DNA of 64,000 nucleotides, taken from Opitutaceae bacterium (lineage in GTDB: Bacteria > Verrucomicrobiota > Verrucomicrobiia > Opitutales > Opitutaceae). The stretch is from assembly GCA_016794785.1 (NCBI GenBank), contig JAEUHC010000008.1, forward strand, positions 86,722 to 150,721. Reading direction: 5' to 3'. Positions 53,654 to 63,097 of this stretch are shown one piece after another. Below the pieces are notes generated by a model. That model was not told the DNA's origin. It saw only the letters and a program-made list of their open reading frames with translations, and ran no database searches. Numbering within the stretch: the first letter of the stretch is position 1; each line of letters starts with the position of its first letter. The position numbers and the translations under genes were made by a program.

Positions 53654-54987
53654 TTCTCCGGCTTAGGCAAGCGCAGGCCCAGCACCAAGGCGAGCGCCGC
53701 GAGCAACGCGCCCACGACAAACACCGTCAGCGAGCCCCACACCCAAAACACCACGCCCGCCAGCACCGGCGTGAACGCCCGCGAAAGCGAACCGAGCGAG
53801 CGGAAAATCCCCAGCACGCGCCCCTGCTCCCCGGCCGGCGCATAGAGCGAGATGAGGCCCGTCGTCGCCGGGTTGACCAGACTCGATCCGAAAACCAAGA
53901 CGCCCACGCCCACGTAGAGCTGCCACGTCGCGCCCGCGAGCCCCACGACCACGAAGCCCACGATCGCGGCGACGAGCCCGATCGCCAGCACCCGCACCTC
54001 GTCCACGACCTTGAGCAGCTTGCGCACGAGAAAGCCCTGGGTGAAAATCGCGCAGAGGCCGAGGAAGCCGAGCAGATAGCCGTTCTCCCGCGCCGCGTAG
54101 CCGAAGCGCTGCGTCGCGAGGAACGTGAGCGTCGCCTCCATCGCCACGAACGCCACGGAGAAGACAAACGCCACGAGGTTCGTCCGCCGCAGCGCGGGGT
54201 TGGTCAGGCCGAGGATGGCCGCGAGCGGATTGCGCAGCCGGGGCTCGCGCGACTCGGCCTTGGCCTGCGGGGAAAGCGTCTCGCTGAACTTCGCCGAGAT
54301 CCACACGAGGTTCACCAGGCACATCGCAAAGGCCACGAGCGCCGGCATCGAGAACGGGTTGATGCCGAAACGCTGCAGTTCCGGGAATCGCGCCGCGAGA
54401 TTCAGCTGCGCCGTGAACGCCCCGAGCATCGGCCCCGTGAGCAGCCCGAGCCCGAAGGCCGCGCCAACGAGGCCCATGGCCTTTGACCGCTCCTCGCGCG
54501 TCGTGACATCCGCCACCGCCGCCGTCGCGACCGAGAGGTTGCCGCTGAACGCCCCGCTCACCACGCGCGACAGCAGAAACACCCAGAACGATCCGCTGAA
54601 CACCCACAGCAGGTAGCTCGCCGCCGTCCCCGCCACGGTGAACAGCAGCACCCCCCGCCGCCCGCGCCGGTCGCTGAGCGCGCCCCAGAAGGGCGCAAAG
54701 ATGAACTGCAAGATTGAGAACACCGACGCCACCACGCCGCCGAACAGCACCGGCGCATAGCTCGCGATCCCGAACGCCTGCGCCAGTGCCTCGGTCTGGC
54801 CCACGACCCAGCCCAGCACCCCGCTCCGCCCCTCCTGCTCCAGATAGTGCCCGAGCAAATCCGGCCCCAGCGGAAACCCGATCGAAAACCCGATCAGGTC
54901 GATGTAGAGCGTGAGGAAGATGACGCCGAGGGAAAGTGGGCGGGCGGGAACAGGAGCGGCGACGTTGGACACGAGTGAAACGGCCAC
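53650..54987 (-). CDS. MFS transporter, tetracycline-efflux-type
   Basis: A 445-residue polytopic protein with twelve predicted helices. MFS landmarks include YIDLIGFSIGFP in helix 1, the A motif GALSDRRGRRG in the 2-3 loop, SRVVSGAFSGNLSVATAAVADVT, and GLLTGPMLGAF in helix 5. The pattern is that of the TetA-like DHA1 drug efflux group, with a larger loop after helix 4. I start it at a GTG at 54987, which has a GGGGA ribosome site; a GTG at 54972 is also possible. It is coupled to the aspartic protease gene, an unusual partner. Confidence 0.85.
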   Translation of the reverse strand: MAVSLVSNVAAPVPARPLSLGVIFLTLYIDLIGFSIGFPLGPDLLGHYLEQEGRSGVLGWVVGQTEALAQAFGIASYAPVLFGGVVASVFSILQFIFAPFWGALSDRRGRRGVLLFTVAGTAASYLLWVFSGSFWVFLLSRVVSGAFSGNLSVATAAVADVTTREERSKAMGLVGAAFGLGLLTGPMLGAFTAQLNLAARFPELQRFGINPFSMPALVAFAMCLVNLVWISAKFSETLSPQAKAESREPRLRNPLAAILGLTNPALRRTNLVAFVFSVAFVAMEATLTFLATQRFGYAARENGYLLGFLGLCAIFTQGFLVRKLLKVVDEVRVLAIGLVAAIVGFVVVGLAGATWQLYVGVGVLVFGSSLVNPATTGLISLYAPAGEQGRVLGIFRSLGSLSRAFTPVLAGVVFWVWGSLTVFVVGALLAALALVLGLRLPKPEK

Positions 54988-55086
54988 GAAAGAGCATCCC
55001 CGCCCGCACGCCAAGGCGCAAAGGGTGGATGGATTTGCAGTTTTCGCGGGAATGAAATCAGACTGCGCCCGACCTTCCCCACCCCG

Positions 55087-58000
55087 ATGTCCCGAACCCC
55101 TGCCGCCCACCGGTGGAAAGCGATCCTGTTTTCCGCCGTCCTCGCGCCTGCACTGCAGGCGGGAACCTTCACCCACAATTTCAACTCGCTGGCGGCCGAC
55201 ACGCCCAACGGCGCCATCAACACCGCGCTCCCTATCGGCGGCGGCCTGCTGAACGGCAGTGCGGCCAACGCCACGCTGATCTCGAACCGGAAGGACAACA
55301 ACGGCACCGGCACCGTCAACGTCGGCATCGTGAAGACCGGTATCGGCACCGGCAGCGCCACCGCCCTCCGGCTGGCCGACAAGGTCACGGGCAGCAGCAC
55401 GGCCGCCCTCGTGCTGCCGGTGATTGATGCGAATGCCGTCGTGACGGAGTTCACCCTCACCTTGCGGCTCATGATGGACCGAACTGCGGGCGCGATCCCG
55501 GCCGATGGTTTCAACATCAGTTTCGGCCCGGGCCTGAGCGGCACGGGCGGCGCCGGCGGGCATGTCGCCGCCTACGGTCTGGTGGTGAACTTCGACACCT
55601 ACCAAAACTCCACCGCCGATCCGCGGAGCATCGAGGTCTTCGCGGACGCCAATAGCGTGGGCAACTACCTGGCGACGAACCTCCCTGGCGGCAATTTTAC
55701 CTACGATCAGACCTTCCGCACCGTGACCCTGCGCTGGGATGCGGTGAACGGTCTGGACCTCACCTACGATGGCATCGCGATTTTCACGCGGCTGCCCACG
55801 CCGGGATTTGTGCCGACGGTGGGCGGCAACTTCGCCCTGAACGCCGCCACCGGCGGCCTGATGCACGACGTGTTCATCGACGATCTCGCCGTCACCACGG
55901 TCACCACCGCCTCGGCGCCCGTGGCGACCAGCGGCGTGGTGATCGAGGAGATTATGGCGGACAACTCCACGGGCCTTGAGGACGAGGACCTCGACCGACC
56001 CGATTGGATCGACCTCTACAACGGCACCGCCTCGCCCGTGAACCTCTCCGGGTGGCGGCTCGATTACGTCGCCGCGGGAGCGGAACCCGTCACCTACACT
56101 CTGCCGAATCTGACCGTCCCCGCCTACGGCCATCAGATCATCTTTGCCTCGGGCAAGAACCGGTTCACCAACGTGCGCCCGCACGCCAGCTTCAAGCTGG
56201 CCAAGGAGGGCGGCACGCTGACGTTGCTCCAAGCCGGCGGCGCCACCGCGGTCCACTCGCTCACCTACGGGCCGCAGCAGGAGGACGTCTCTTTCGGCGG
56301 GGCGGGTGCGACGCAGACGACTGGATTTTTTGAAATCGCGACCCCTGGGACCACCAACCGCGGCCGCCAGGCCCCGGCCCGGCGCGCGCCGGCGCCGGTC
56401 TTCTTCAAGCCCGGTTTCTCACCGCTCACGGATCAGCCAAGCGCGGTGATTACCGCACTGATCACGCTCGGCCTTCAGCTCCCGCCCAATGCCCCGGCAG
56501 GCGCGGAGATCCGCTACACGCTCAACACCGCCGAGCCCACCGAGACCTCGGCCCTCTACACCGGACCGCTCGCCATCGCGGCTGGCACCTGCATCAAGGC
56601 CAAGGTCTACGCGCCGGGTCACCTGCCCTCCAAGACCGGCAACCGCGCGTTCATCTGGCTCTCCGACGCACCCGACACCAGCGCAACGGCGCTGCTCAAC
56701 GTGGCCAGCAACTACAACTCCTCCGGCCAGCCCTTCAGCAGTCCGCTGCCGGTGCTTGTGCTCGACAGCTACCTGCGCAACGTCGACGCGCTCACCAATC
56801 CGGCGGGGCTGCGCCCGTATCGGTTTTCCCAGCTCGCCGTTTACGATGTGAAGCCGGGCGCCAACCGGGCCAGCTTCGCCAACCCGCCCGATCAAGTGCT
56901 GCGCGCCGGCACGCACGTCCGCGGCGAAAGCTCCTCCGGCCAGGCGCAGCGCCCCTATGCGTTGGAATTCTGGAAGGAGGACGAGGACGACGATCGCAAT
57001 GAACCGTTCCTCGGGATGCCGAGCGACAGCGACTGGGTGCTCATGAGCCTCTATTTGGACAAGTCGCTCATGCGAAATTATCTCATGCAGCAGGCGATGC
57101 TCGACGCCAACGGACCCGGGGCCGGCGTGCGCTGCCGCTTCGTCGAGGTGTTCTTCAACCAAGGCAACGGCACCGTGGACTACGCCGACTACCGCGGCGT
57201 CTACCTGCTCATGGAGAAGGTCTCCCGCGGCAAGGAGCGGGTCGACGTGGCCAAGCTCAACGACAGCATGAGCGATCCCGCGCTCACGAACGGCGGATTT
57301 ATTTTCAAGAACGACAAGCTCCCCTACGACTACAAGATCAACGCCGCCTCCGTCGCCGCCGTGCCCGGTTCGAGCCGCGACTACGACATCTTCGATCCGG
57401 AGCCCGTGACCGCGGTCCAAGCCAACGCCCTCGTCGCCTGGCTCAACCGCATGACCGCAGCGCTGGCCGCGCCCGATTTCAACGTCCCCGCCAGCCCCAA
57501 CTATTACGGTCGCTGGCTGCACGAGCGCAGCTTCATCGACCGCACCCTCTGGCTTGAACTCTGCAAGGAGGTCGATGCCTACACCTTCAGCTACTACTTC
57601 TCCAAGGATCGCAACGGCCCGATGACGGCGTTTCCGCTTTGGGACGTCGACCGCAGCCTAGGCAACGCCAACTACGCCAGCTCCAACTCTTCCTTCGGCA
57701 TGAAGTGGTGGTCCGTCGGCTCCAACTACACCTACTACACGCGGCTGCATCAGGACCCTGAGTTTACCGACCGCTACTGGAACCGGTGGACGGCGCTGCG
57801 CCGCTCCCACTTCGCCAAGGACACGCTCTTCAATCGCATCGAGGACGTCTACCGCCTCCTCACCGACGGCAGCCCCGCGGCCATCGGCAATGCGGCAACA
57901 ACCGCCACGATGGCGGTGCAAGTGCCGGCCGCGCGCCACTTCCGGCGCTTTCCCATCCTCGGCGTCAACATCAGCGGCCAGGCTGGGCAGGTGCACCGCA

Positions 58001-60600
58001 CCACGTGGCGGCAGGAGGTCGACGCCCTGAAGAGCTGGCTCGCCGAGCGCCTCGAGTGGATCGACAGCGCGGGGCAACCCATCACCCCCACCACCCTCGC
58101 CGATCGTCTCAAGCCTACTGACGTGCTCAGTGTGACCTCCGGTCAGCCCGCCTATGGCGGCAGCGTGCCGGTCGGATTTCAGTTCCGCCTCCACAATCCC
58201 AACCCCGCCGGCGGCACAACCTACTACACGATGGATGGCGCGGACCCGCGGCAAACCGGCGGCACGCTCGACGGCTCCGCGTTGACGGCATCTACCAGCA
58301 GCGTGACGGCCACCCCGATTCTCGCCAGCGGTCAGACATGGAAATGGCTGCTGCCCAATGCCGTGCCCCCCACTGATTCCACGGGCGCGCCCTGGACGGC
58401 CGAGGCGTATGCGGACGGCACGTGGAATTCCGGCCTCGCGCCGCTCGGCTACGGCGAGACCACGGGCCTCGCGACCAACATTTCGCCCACTGCGCCCAAC
58501 TACACCTCCTCAGATGCCGAACCTGGCCCGGCTTATTTCCGCACGACCTTCACCGCCTCCGGCACCGCAGCGCTCTCCGGAGTGCAGCTGGAAATCATGG
58601 CGGACGACGGCGCCGTGATTTATCTGAATGGCACGGAGATCGCGCGTGTGAATTTTCCGCTCGCCCCCACCCCGGCGACCTACGGGCAGGAAGCCCTCGG
58701 CCCCATCGATCCGGGCAACAACTATGTCCCGCTCGAAACCATGTTCGTCGCGGTGCCGTTCGATCGCACCAAGCTGCGCGAGGGCGTCAACACGCTCGCC
58801 GTCGAGGTCCACCAGGCAATCTATTCCTTCCCGCCCAACGCGGGGAATCCCTATCCCCGGAACGACTTTTCCGACCTGCGCTTCGACCTGCGGATTGTCG
58901 GCCACACGGAGTCCGCGCCCGGCCCCGCCATCGTGCTGAACACCCCGGGACCGCGCACCCTGCGCACCCGCATCCGGAACGGCAACACATGGTCGCCGCT
59001 CACGGAAGCGACGTTCGTCGTGGAGTCCGTGCCCGCCAGTGCGGCCAACCTCGTGGTCAGCGAACTGCACTATCACCCGCCCGATCCCACGCCCGCCGAA
59101 CTGGCGGCGGGCCTCAACCAGGACAACGATTTCGAGTTCGTCGAGTTGATGAACATCTCGCGCACCACGGCCCTCGACCTCAGCGGCGTGAAGCTGGAGG
59201 AGGCGGTGGCGTTCGATTTCTCGACCGCCGCGCCGGCCCTGCGCTTTCTGCCGCCGGGCGGCCGGGTGGTGGTCGCGGAGAACCTCGCCGGCTTTGCGGT
59301 CCGGCTGGAGCCCGGCGCCCAGCCCACGGTAGCCGGCGCCTACATGGGGAATTTCTCCAACAGCAGCGAGCGCCTGACCCTCCGCGCCGCCGACGGATCG
59401 ATCATCAAGCAGTTCACCTATCGCGATTCCTTCCCCTGGCCGGAGGAGGCCGATGGCAATGGCTCGAGCCTTGTGCTCAACAACCCGCACTCGAATCCCG
59501 ATCACACGCTCGCGAGCAGCTGGCACGCGAGCACCCCGGTCGCGCTCGCCAAACCCGGCGCCCCGCCGCCGTCTCCGATCGTCGTGGCCCATCCCGTCGC
59601 GCAATCAGTCGTGTTTGGCGGAACCGCCAGTCTCTCCGTTTCAGCCAGCGGCTCGGGCGCGATGTGGTATCAGTGGTTCAGGGATGGCGCGCCGATCCAA
59701 GGCGCCACCAAATCCACCCTCGTGGTGAACATCGCCTCCCATTCGGCCGTCGGCGGCTACACGGCCGTCGTCTCCAACGCGGGCGGTTCCGTCACCAGCA
59801 CCGTTGCGCCTGTCGGGGCGGTGAGCGCGAGCGCGCTTTCCAATCTCTCGGTCCGCGCCACCCTGGCCGCCGGGCAAACCCTCACCGTCGGTGCCGTGGT
59901 GGGAGGCGGCGCGAAGAACGTGCTGATTCGCGCGGCCGGGCCCGCGCTCAACGCCTTCGGACTGGCCGGGCTGCCGGATCCCAAGCTGGAGCTTTACGCC
60001 GCCGGCGCCACGGCACCGCTGGCCACCAACGACGACTGGCCGGGCTCGCTCTCCGGCGTTTTCGCGGCAGTGGGCGCGTTTGGTTTCCCGAGCGGCTCCA
60101 AGGATTCCGCCCTCGGCGCGACGCTCTCCGGCGCGTTCAGCGTCCAGGCCACCGGGATCGGCGCCGGCGTCATCTTGGTGGAAGCCTACGACACCGTCGG
60201 CGGCCTTTCCCCGCGCCTCGTCAATCTCTCCGCCCGCAACCAGGTGGGCACGGGCGAAAACATCCTCATCGCCGGATTCGCCCTCGGCGGGACCGGTGGC
60301 AAACAGCTGTTGATCCGCGCCGTCGGCCCGACCTTGGGCACGTTTGGCGTCCCTCGGCCGCTGGCCGATCCCGTGCTGTTGGTCACGGATGGCAAGGGCG
60401 TGACCGTGGGCAGCAATGACAATTGGGATGCATCGCTTGCGGCCGTCTTCATCCAAGTCGGGGCGTTTCCGTTCGCGACCGGCAGCCGGGACGCCGCGCT
60501 GCTCGTCACCCTCCCCGCCGGCGCCACCTACACCGCTCAGGTATCCGGCGCGGGCAACGGCACCGGCGAAGCCTTGGTCGAGATCTACGAGGTGTTCTGA
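55087..60600 (+). CDS. Giant exported CotH/lamin-tail protein
   Basis: A 1837-residue secreted protein, the largest in the window. Domains by eye: signal peptide (1-25); lectin-like beta sandwich (about 30-270); lamin-tail domain (about 280-400, VIEEIMADNSTGLEDED); chitobiase-like FN3 fold (about 445-530, GAEIRYTLNTAEPTE); CotH kinase-like domain (about 555-985, with YRGVYLLMEKVSRGKERVD and PLWDVDRSLGNANY); a second chitobiase-like unit and a galactose-binding-like part (about 1020-1290); a second lamin-tail domain (about 1315-1450); an Ig-like domain (about 1490-1580); and two copies of a terminal domain (about 1585-1837: VLIRAAGPALNAFGL and LLIRAVGPTLGTFGV). No anchor is seen. Confidence 0.88.
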   Translation: MSRTPAAHRWKAILFSAVLAPALQAGTFTHNFNSLAADTPNGAINTALPIGGGLLNGSAANATLISNRKDNNGTGTVNVGIVKTGIGTGSATALRLADKVTGSSTAALVLPVIDANAVVTEFTLTLRLMMDRTAGAIPADGFNISFGPGLSGTGGAGGHVAAYGLVVNFDTYQNSTADPRSIEVFADANSVGNYLATNLPGGNFTYDQTFRTVTLRWDAVNGLDLTYDGIAIFTRLPTPGFVPTVGGNFALNAATGGLMHDVFIDDLAVTTVTTASAPVATSGVVIEEIMADNSTGLEDEDLDRPDWIDLYNGTASPVNLSGWRLDYVAAGAEPVTYTLPNLTVPAYGHQIIFASGKNRFTNVRPHASFKLAKEGGTLTLLQAGGATAVHSLTYGPQQEDVSFGGAGATQTTGFFEIATPGTTNRGRQAPARRAPAPVFFKPGFSPLTDQPSAVITALITLGLQLPPNAPAGAEIRYTLNTAEPTETSALYTGPLAIAAGTCIKAKVYAPGHLPSKTGNRAFIWLSDAPDTSATALLNVASNYNSSGQPFSSPLPVLVLDSYLRNVDALTNPAGLRPYRFSQLAVYDVKPGANRASFANPPDQVLRAGTHVRGESSSGQAQRPYALEFWKEDEDDDRNEPFLGMPSDSDWVLMSLYLDKSLMRNYLMQQAMLDANGPGAGVRCRFVEVFFNQGNGTVDYADYRGVYLLMEKVSRGKERVDVAKLNDSMSDPALTNGGFIFKNDKLPYDYKINAASVAAVPGSSRDYDIFDPEPVTAVQANALVAWLNRMTAALAAPDFNVPASPNYYGRWLHERSFIDRTLWLELCKEVDAYTFSYYFSKDRNGPMTAFPLWDVDRSLGNANYASSNSSFGMKWWSVGSNYTYYTRLHQDPEFTDRYWNRWTALRRSHFAKDTLFNRIEDVYRLLTDGSPAAIGNAATTATMAVQVPAARHFRRFPILGVNISGQAGQVHRTTWRQEVDALKSWLAERLEWIDSAGQPITPTTLADRLKPTDVLSVTSGQPAYGGSVPVGFQFRLHNPNPAGGTTYYTMDGADPRQTGGTLDGSALTASTSSVTATPILASGQTWKWLLPNAVPPTDSTGAPWTAEAYADGTWNSGLAPLGYGETTGLATNISPTAPNYTSSDAEPGPAYFRTTFTASGTAALSGVQLEIMADDGAVIYLNGTEIARVNFPLAPTPATYGQEALGPIDPGNNYVPLETMFVAVPFDRTKLREGVNTLAVEVHQAIYSFPPNAGNPYPRNDFSDLRFDLRIVGHTESAPGPAIVLNTPGPRTLRTRIRNGNTWSPLTEATFVVESVPASAANLVVSELHYHPPDPTPAELAAGLNQDNDFEFVELMNISRTTALDLSGVKLEEAVAFDFSTAAPALRFLPPGGRVVVAENLAGFAVRLEPGAQPTVAGAYMGNFSNSSERLTLRAADGSIIKQFTYRDSFPWPEEADGNGSSLVLNNPHSNPDHTLASSWHASTPVALAKPGAPPPSPIVVAHPVAQSVVFGGTASLSVSASGSGAMWYQWFRDGAPIQGATKSTLVVNIASHSAVGGYTAVVSNAGGSVTSTVAPVGAVSASALSNLSVRATLAAGQTLTVGAVVGGGAKNVLIRAAGPALNAFGLAGLPDPKLELYAAGATAPLATNDDWPGSLSGVFAAVGAFGFPSGSKDSALGATLSGAFSVQATGIGAGVILVEAYDTVGGLSPRLVNLSARNQVGTGENILIAGFALGGTGGKQLLIRAVGPTLGTFGVPRPLADPVLLVTDGKGVTVGSNDNWDASLAAVFIQVGAFPFATGSRDAALLVTLPAGATYTAQVSGAGNGTGEALVEIYEVF

Positions 60601-60614
60601 CGCCGCGCCGAATT

Positions 60615-60672
60615 CCCGCTTCTCACGAAGCGGGCCACCGGAGATCGGGTAGCCCGGCTCGTGAGAGCCGGG
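60615..60672. repeat. Paired hairpins with complementary loops
   Basis: CCCGCTTC-TCAC-GAAGCGGG (60615-60634) and CCCGGCTC-GTGA-GAGCCGGG (60653-60672) are two perfect 8-pair hairpins. Their loops, TCAC and GTGA, are exact complements, as in paired REP elements. They follow the CotH-protein stop by 14 bases and could terminate or protect the transcript. Confidence 0.7.
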
Positions 60673-60699
60673 ATCGCGAGTCCGAAACACCACTGCATC

Positions 60700-61050
60700 T
60701 CAAAGTCCCAGCTCCGCCCGCGTTTTCTTCGGCAACTTCGCGACAACGAGATCGTAGCTGCGCTGGATGCGACGCTCGAGTTCCGCGGCGGGCAGCGCCC
60801 CGAGGTCGCCGACGCGCACCCAATGGCGCTTCGCGCAATAGGGCGCCTGCGTGATGCCGTCGATGTCCGTGAGATCGTCGAACTCCTCCGGCGTGCACTT
60901 GAACACGACGCCGTCGATCGTCTCGGCGTCGAGCGCGATGATCAGAAACATCTTGCCCGCGACCTTGAACACGAGGCACTCGCCCCACTGCTTCACCCAC
61001 GTGGTGTGCGGGAGCGAGAGGGCAAATTGCCTCAGCGCGGGCAGGCGCAT
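60700..61050 (-). CDS. MmcQ/YjbR-family protein
   Basis: A 116-residue protein of the YjbR double-wing type. Family landmarks: FALSLPHTTWVKQWGECLVFKVAGKMF near the start, VVFKCTPEEFDDL, and PYCAKRHWVRV. The full length fits a single domain thought to bind DNA or small ligands; function is not settled. The start at 61050 is preferred over a 298-residue reading that extends over non-coding repeats. Confidence 0.9.
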   Translation of the reverse strand: MRLPALRQFALSLPHTTWVKQWGECLVFKVAGKMFLIIALDAETIDGVVFKCTPEEFDDLTDIDGITQAPYCAKRHWVRVGDLGALPAAELERRIQRSYDLVVAKLPKKTRAELGL

Positions 61051-61083
61051 GGGAACTGATATGAACGTTCCGTAGCTTCTGAA

Positions 61084-61135
61084 TTGTAGGCCCGGCCGCT
61101 GGCCGGGCTCAACCGGCCGGCGGCCGGTTCTACAA
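61084..61135. repeat. GC-rich palindromic intergenic repeat
   Basis: Terminal inverted repeats TTGTAG (61084-61089) and CTACAA (61130-61135) enclose two nested palindromes, GGCCCGGCC-GCT-GGCCGGGC and ACCGGCCG-GCGGCCGGT. A 16-base core (61093-61108) recurs in inverse orientation at 14555-14570. It lies between glyA and the YjbR gene. Confidence 0.8.
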
Positions 61136-61142
61136 CCAAGAA

Positions 61143-62411
61143 TTACATCCGATACGGCAACGGATGCCGCGCGGTGAGCACGGCCACACGCTGCTTCACG
61201 GCGTCGAGCGCGGCGGCCTCGCCGGGCGTGCCGATGGCGGCGAGCACGGTGTCGATGCAGCCGGCGATCTCGTCCATTTCCTTTTCGACGAAACCGCGAG
61301 TCGTGATCGCGGGCGTGCCGAGGCGGAGGCCCGAACCTTGGAACGGGCTGCGCGTCTCGAAGGGCACGGTGTTCTTGTTGCAGGTGATGTGGGCGAGATC
61401 GAGGGTCTCCTGCGCCTTCTTCGCGGTCAGCTCCGGGAACTTCGTCCGCAGGTCGATCATGAAGAGGTGGTTGTCCGTGCCGCCGGAGACGATCTTGTAG
61501 CCGCGGCTGATGAAGGCGGCGGCGAAGGCGCGGGAGTTCTTCACGACCTGCTCCGAGTAGGCCTTGAACTCGGGCTTGAGGCACTCGGCGAGGCACACGG
61601 CCTTGGCGGCGATCACATGCATGAGCGGGCCGCCCTGGCCGCCGGGGAACATCGCGGAGTCGATGGCCTTGGCGTGCGCGGCGCGGCAGAGGATGAGGCC
61701 GCCGCGCGGGCCGCGCAGGGTCTTGTGCGTGGTGGTCGTGACGAAGTCCGCGTGCGGCACGGGCGAGGGATGCACGCCGGCGGCGACGAGGCCCGCGATG
61801 TGCGCGATGTCGGCAAAGAGCAGCGCACCCACGCTCCGCGCAATCTCGCCCATGCGGGCGAAATCGATCACGCGCGAGTAGGCGCTGGCGCCCACGGTGA
61901 TCATCTTGGGCTTCTCGCGCTGGGCGATGGCGGCGAGCTCGTCGTAGTCGATCAAGCCATCGGACTCGCGCACGCCGTATTGGACGAACGTGTATTGCTT
62001 GCCGGAGAAGTTGGCGGGGTTGCCGTGCGTGAGGTGGCCGCCGTGGCTCAGGTTCATGCCGAGGATTTTGTCCCCGAGCTGGAGCACCGCGGTGTAGACG
62101 GCGAAGTTGGCCTGCGAGCCCGAGTGCGGCTGGACATTGGCGTGCTCGGCGCCGAAGAGCTGCTTCGCGCGATCGATCGCGAGCTGCTCGATTTTGTCGA
62201 CGTGCTCGCAGCCGCCATACCAGCGCTTCGCCGGGTAGCCCTCGGCATACTTGTTCGTGAGCACGCTGCCCTGCGCCTCCATCACCGCGGGGTAGGTGAA
62301 GTTCTCCGACGCGATCAGCTCGATGTGGCTCTGCTGGCGGCCAAGCTCGGCGGCGATGATGGCGTGGATCTCGGGATCGAGGGTGCGGAGGGGAGCGGCG
62401 TTAAGGGACAT
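61143..62411 (-). CDS. glyA: Serine hydroxymethyltransferase
   Basis: A 422-residue PLP enzyme. The cofactor lysine lies in [14 protein letters not shown] near residue 229; [21 protein letters not shown] and the C-terminal [14 protein letters not shown] are all present. It interconverts serine and glycine and supplies one-carbon units. Its start codon follows directly on an arm of an inverted heptameric repeat, with no Shine-Dalgarno site. Confidence 0.97.
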   Translation of the reverse strand: MSLNAAPLRTLDPEIHAIIAAELGRQQSHIELIASENFTYPAVMEAQGSVLTNKYAEGYPAKRWYGGCEHVDKIEQLAIDRAKQLFGAEHANVQPHSGSQANFAVYTAVLQLGDKILGMNLSHGGHLTHGNPANFSGKQYTFVQYGVRESDGLIDYDELAAIAQREKPKMITVGASAYSRVIDFARMGEIARSVGALLFADIAHIAGLVAAGVHPSPVPHADFVTTTTHKTLRGPRGGLILCRAAHAKAIDSAMFPGGQGGPLMHVIAAKAVCLAECLKPEFKAYSEQVVKNSRAFAAAFISRGYKIVSGGTDNHLFMIDLRTKFPELTAKKAQETLDLAHITCNKNTVPFETRSPFQGSGLRLGTPAITTRGFVEKEMDEIAGCIDTVLAAIGTPGEAAALDAVKQRVAVLTARHPLPYRM

Positions 62412-62498
62412 TTTCGATTTTTGATGTTCGATATTCGATTCGGCTAAGCGCGGAGCAGGGCCGAGCTAGGATCGAAAATCGAGAATCGAAAATCAAAA
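62412..62498. repeat. Inverted heptameric repeat between glyA and phosphatase gene
   Basis: Four 7-base units TTTCGAT, TTTTGAT, GTTCGAT, ATTCGAT (62412-62439) face four units ATCGAAA, ATCGAGA, ATCGAAA, ATCAAAA (62471-62498). The arms can form a stem of about 25 pairs. One arm begins immediately before the glyA start codon; the other abuts the phosphatase stop codon at 62500. Confidence 0.8.
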
Positions 62499-62499
62499 A

Positions 62500-63027
62500 T
62501 CACGCCGGCTTTCCGGCGATCAGCGTCTTAATGTGCGCGACGAGCGAGGGAATCGCCTCGACCATCTCATCGCGCGCCGCCTCATAGGCCCGGATTGGGC
62601 CGCCGTAGGGATCGCCGATTTCCCGCTCGACCGGGCCCGGGATGAACTCGCGGAAAAGGAAGAGGTTCGCGGGCACCGGGGCCCCCTGAAGCATGACCAT
62701 CGCACGATGCGACTCGGTCATGCCGATGACCGCGAGCGCGTCATCGAGCATCTGCTGGGTGAGCGTGCGGCTGCGGTGGGCGGTGATGTCGAGGCCGACC
62801 TTGCGCAGCGCCACGACGGAGTTTTCCGAAACCGGCTGACCACCGCGGCCGGCGACCGCCGCGGAGACGACCTTCAGCGAGCGCAGCGGCTCGGCCTCGG
62901 CCCGGAGCGCATGCTGGAGGAGCGCCGCGGCCATCGGGCTTCGGCACACGTTGGCCGTGCAGACGACGACAATGGTTCCGAGGGAAGGCACGGGAAGCGA
63001 AAGGACAGGGTTTCGCGCGAAACGCAA
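62500..63027 (-). CDS. Low-molecular-weight protein-tyrosine-phosphatase family
   Basis: A 175-residue phosphatase. The P loop is VCTANVCRSP: nucleophile Cys23 and Arg29, with the family's Asn26. The general acid is Asp139 in EREIGDPYGGP. The family dephosphorylates tyrosine or arginine in proteins. The short N-terminal extension before the P loop (22 residues) is longer than usual; a later start is possible. Its stop codon lies inside the heptameric repeat that leads to glyA. Confidence 0.92.
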   Translation of the reverse strand: MRFARNPVLSLPVPSLGTIVVVCTANVCRSPMAAALLQHALRAEAEPLRSLKVVSAAVAGRGGQPVSENSVVALRKVGLDITAHRSRTLTQQMLDDALAVIGMTESHRAMVMLQGAPVPANLFLFREFIPGPVEREIGDPYGGPIRAYEAARDEMVEAIPSLVAHIKTLIAGKPA

Positions 63028-63097
63028 AGCTGGAGTGGCGTGGCCGGCGCGGGGCGGCGGGCGCGATCGGCCCCGCGACGGGCGGGCCGCGGTCTGA

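Noticed and set aside
54988..56256. 868-residue reading of the MFS gene starting at 56256
   Set aside because: The first 420 residues are the reverse-frame shadow of the CotH gene; a GTG start with a ribosome site exists at 54987.
61051..61596. 298-residue reading of the YjbR-family gene
   Set aside because: The added part runs through the palindrome at 61084-61135 and into glyA on the same strand; the family needs only 116 residues.
62412..62498. Glycine or SAM/THF riboswitch upstream of glyA
   Set aside because: The sequence is a simple inverted heptameric repeat with no conserved riboswitch core.
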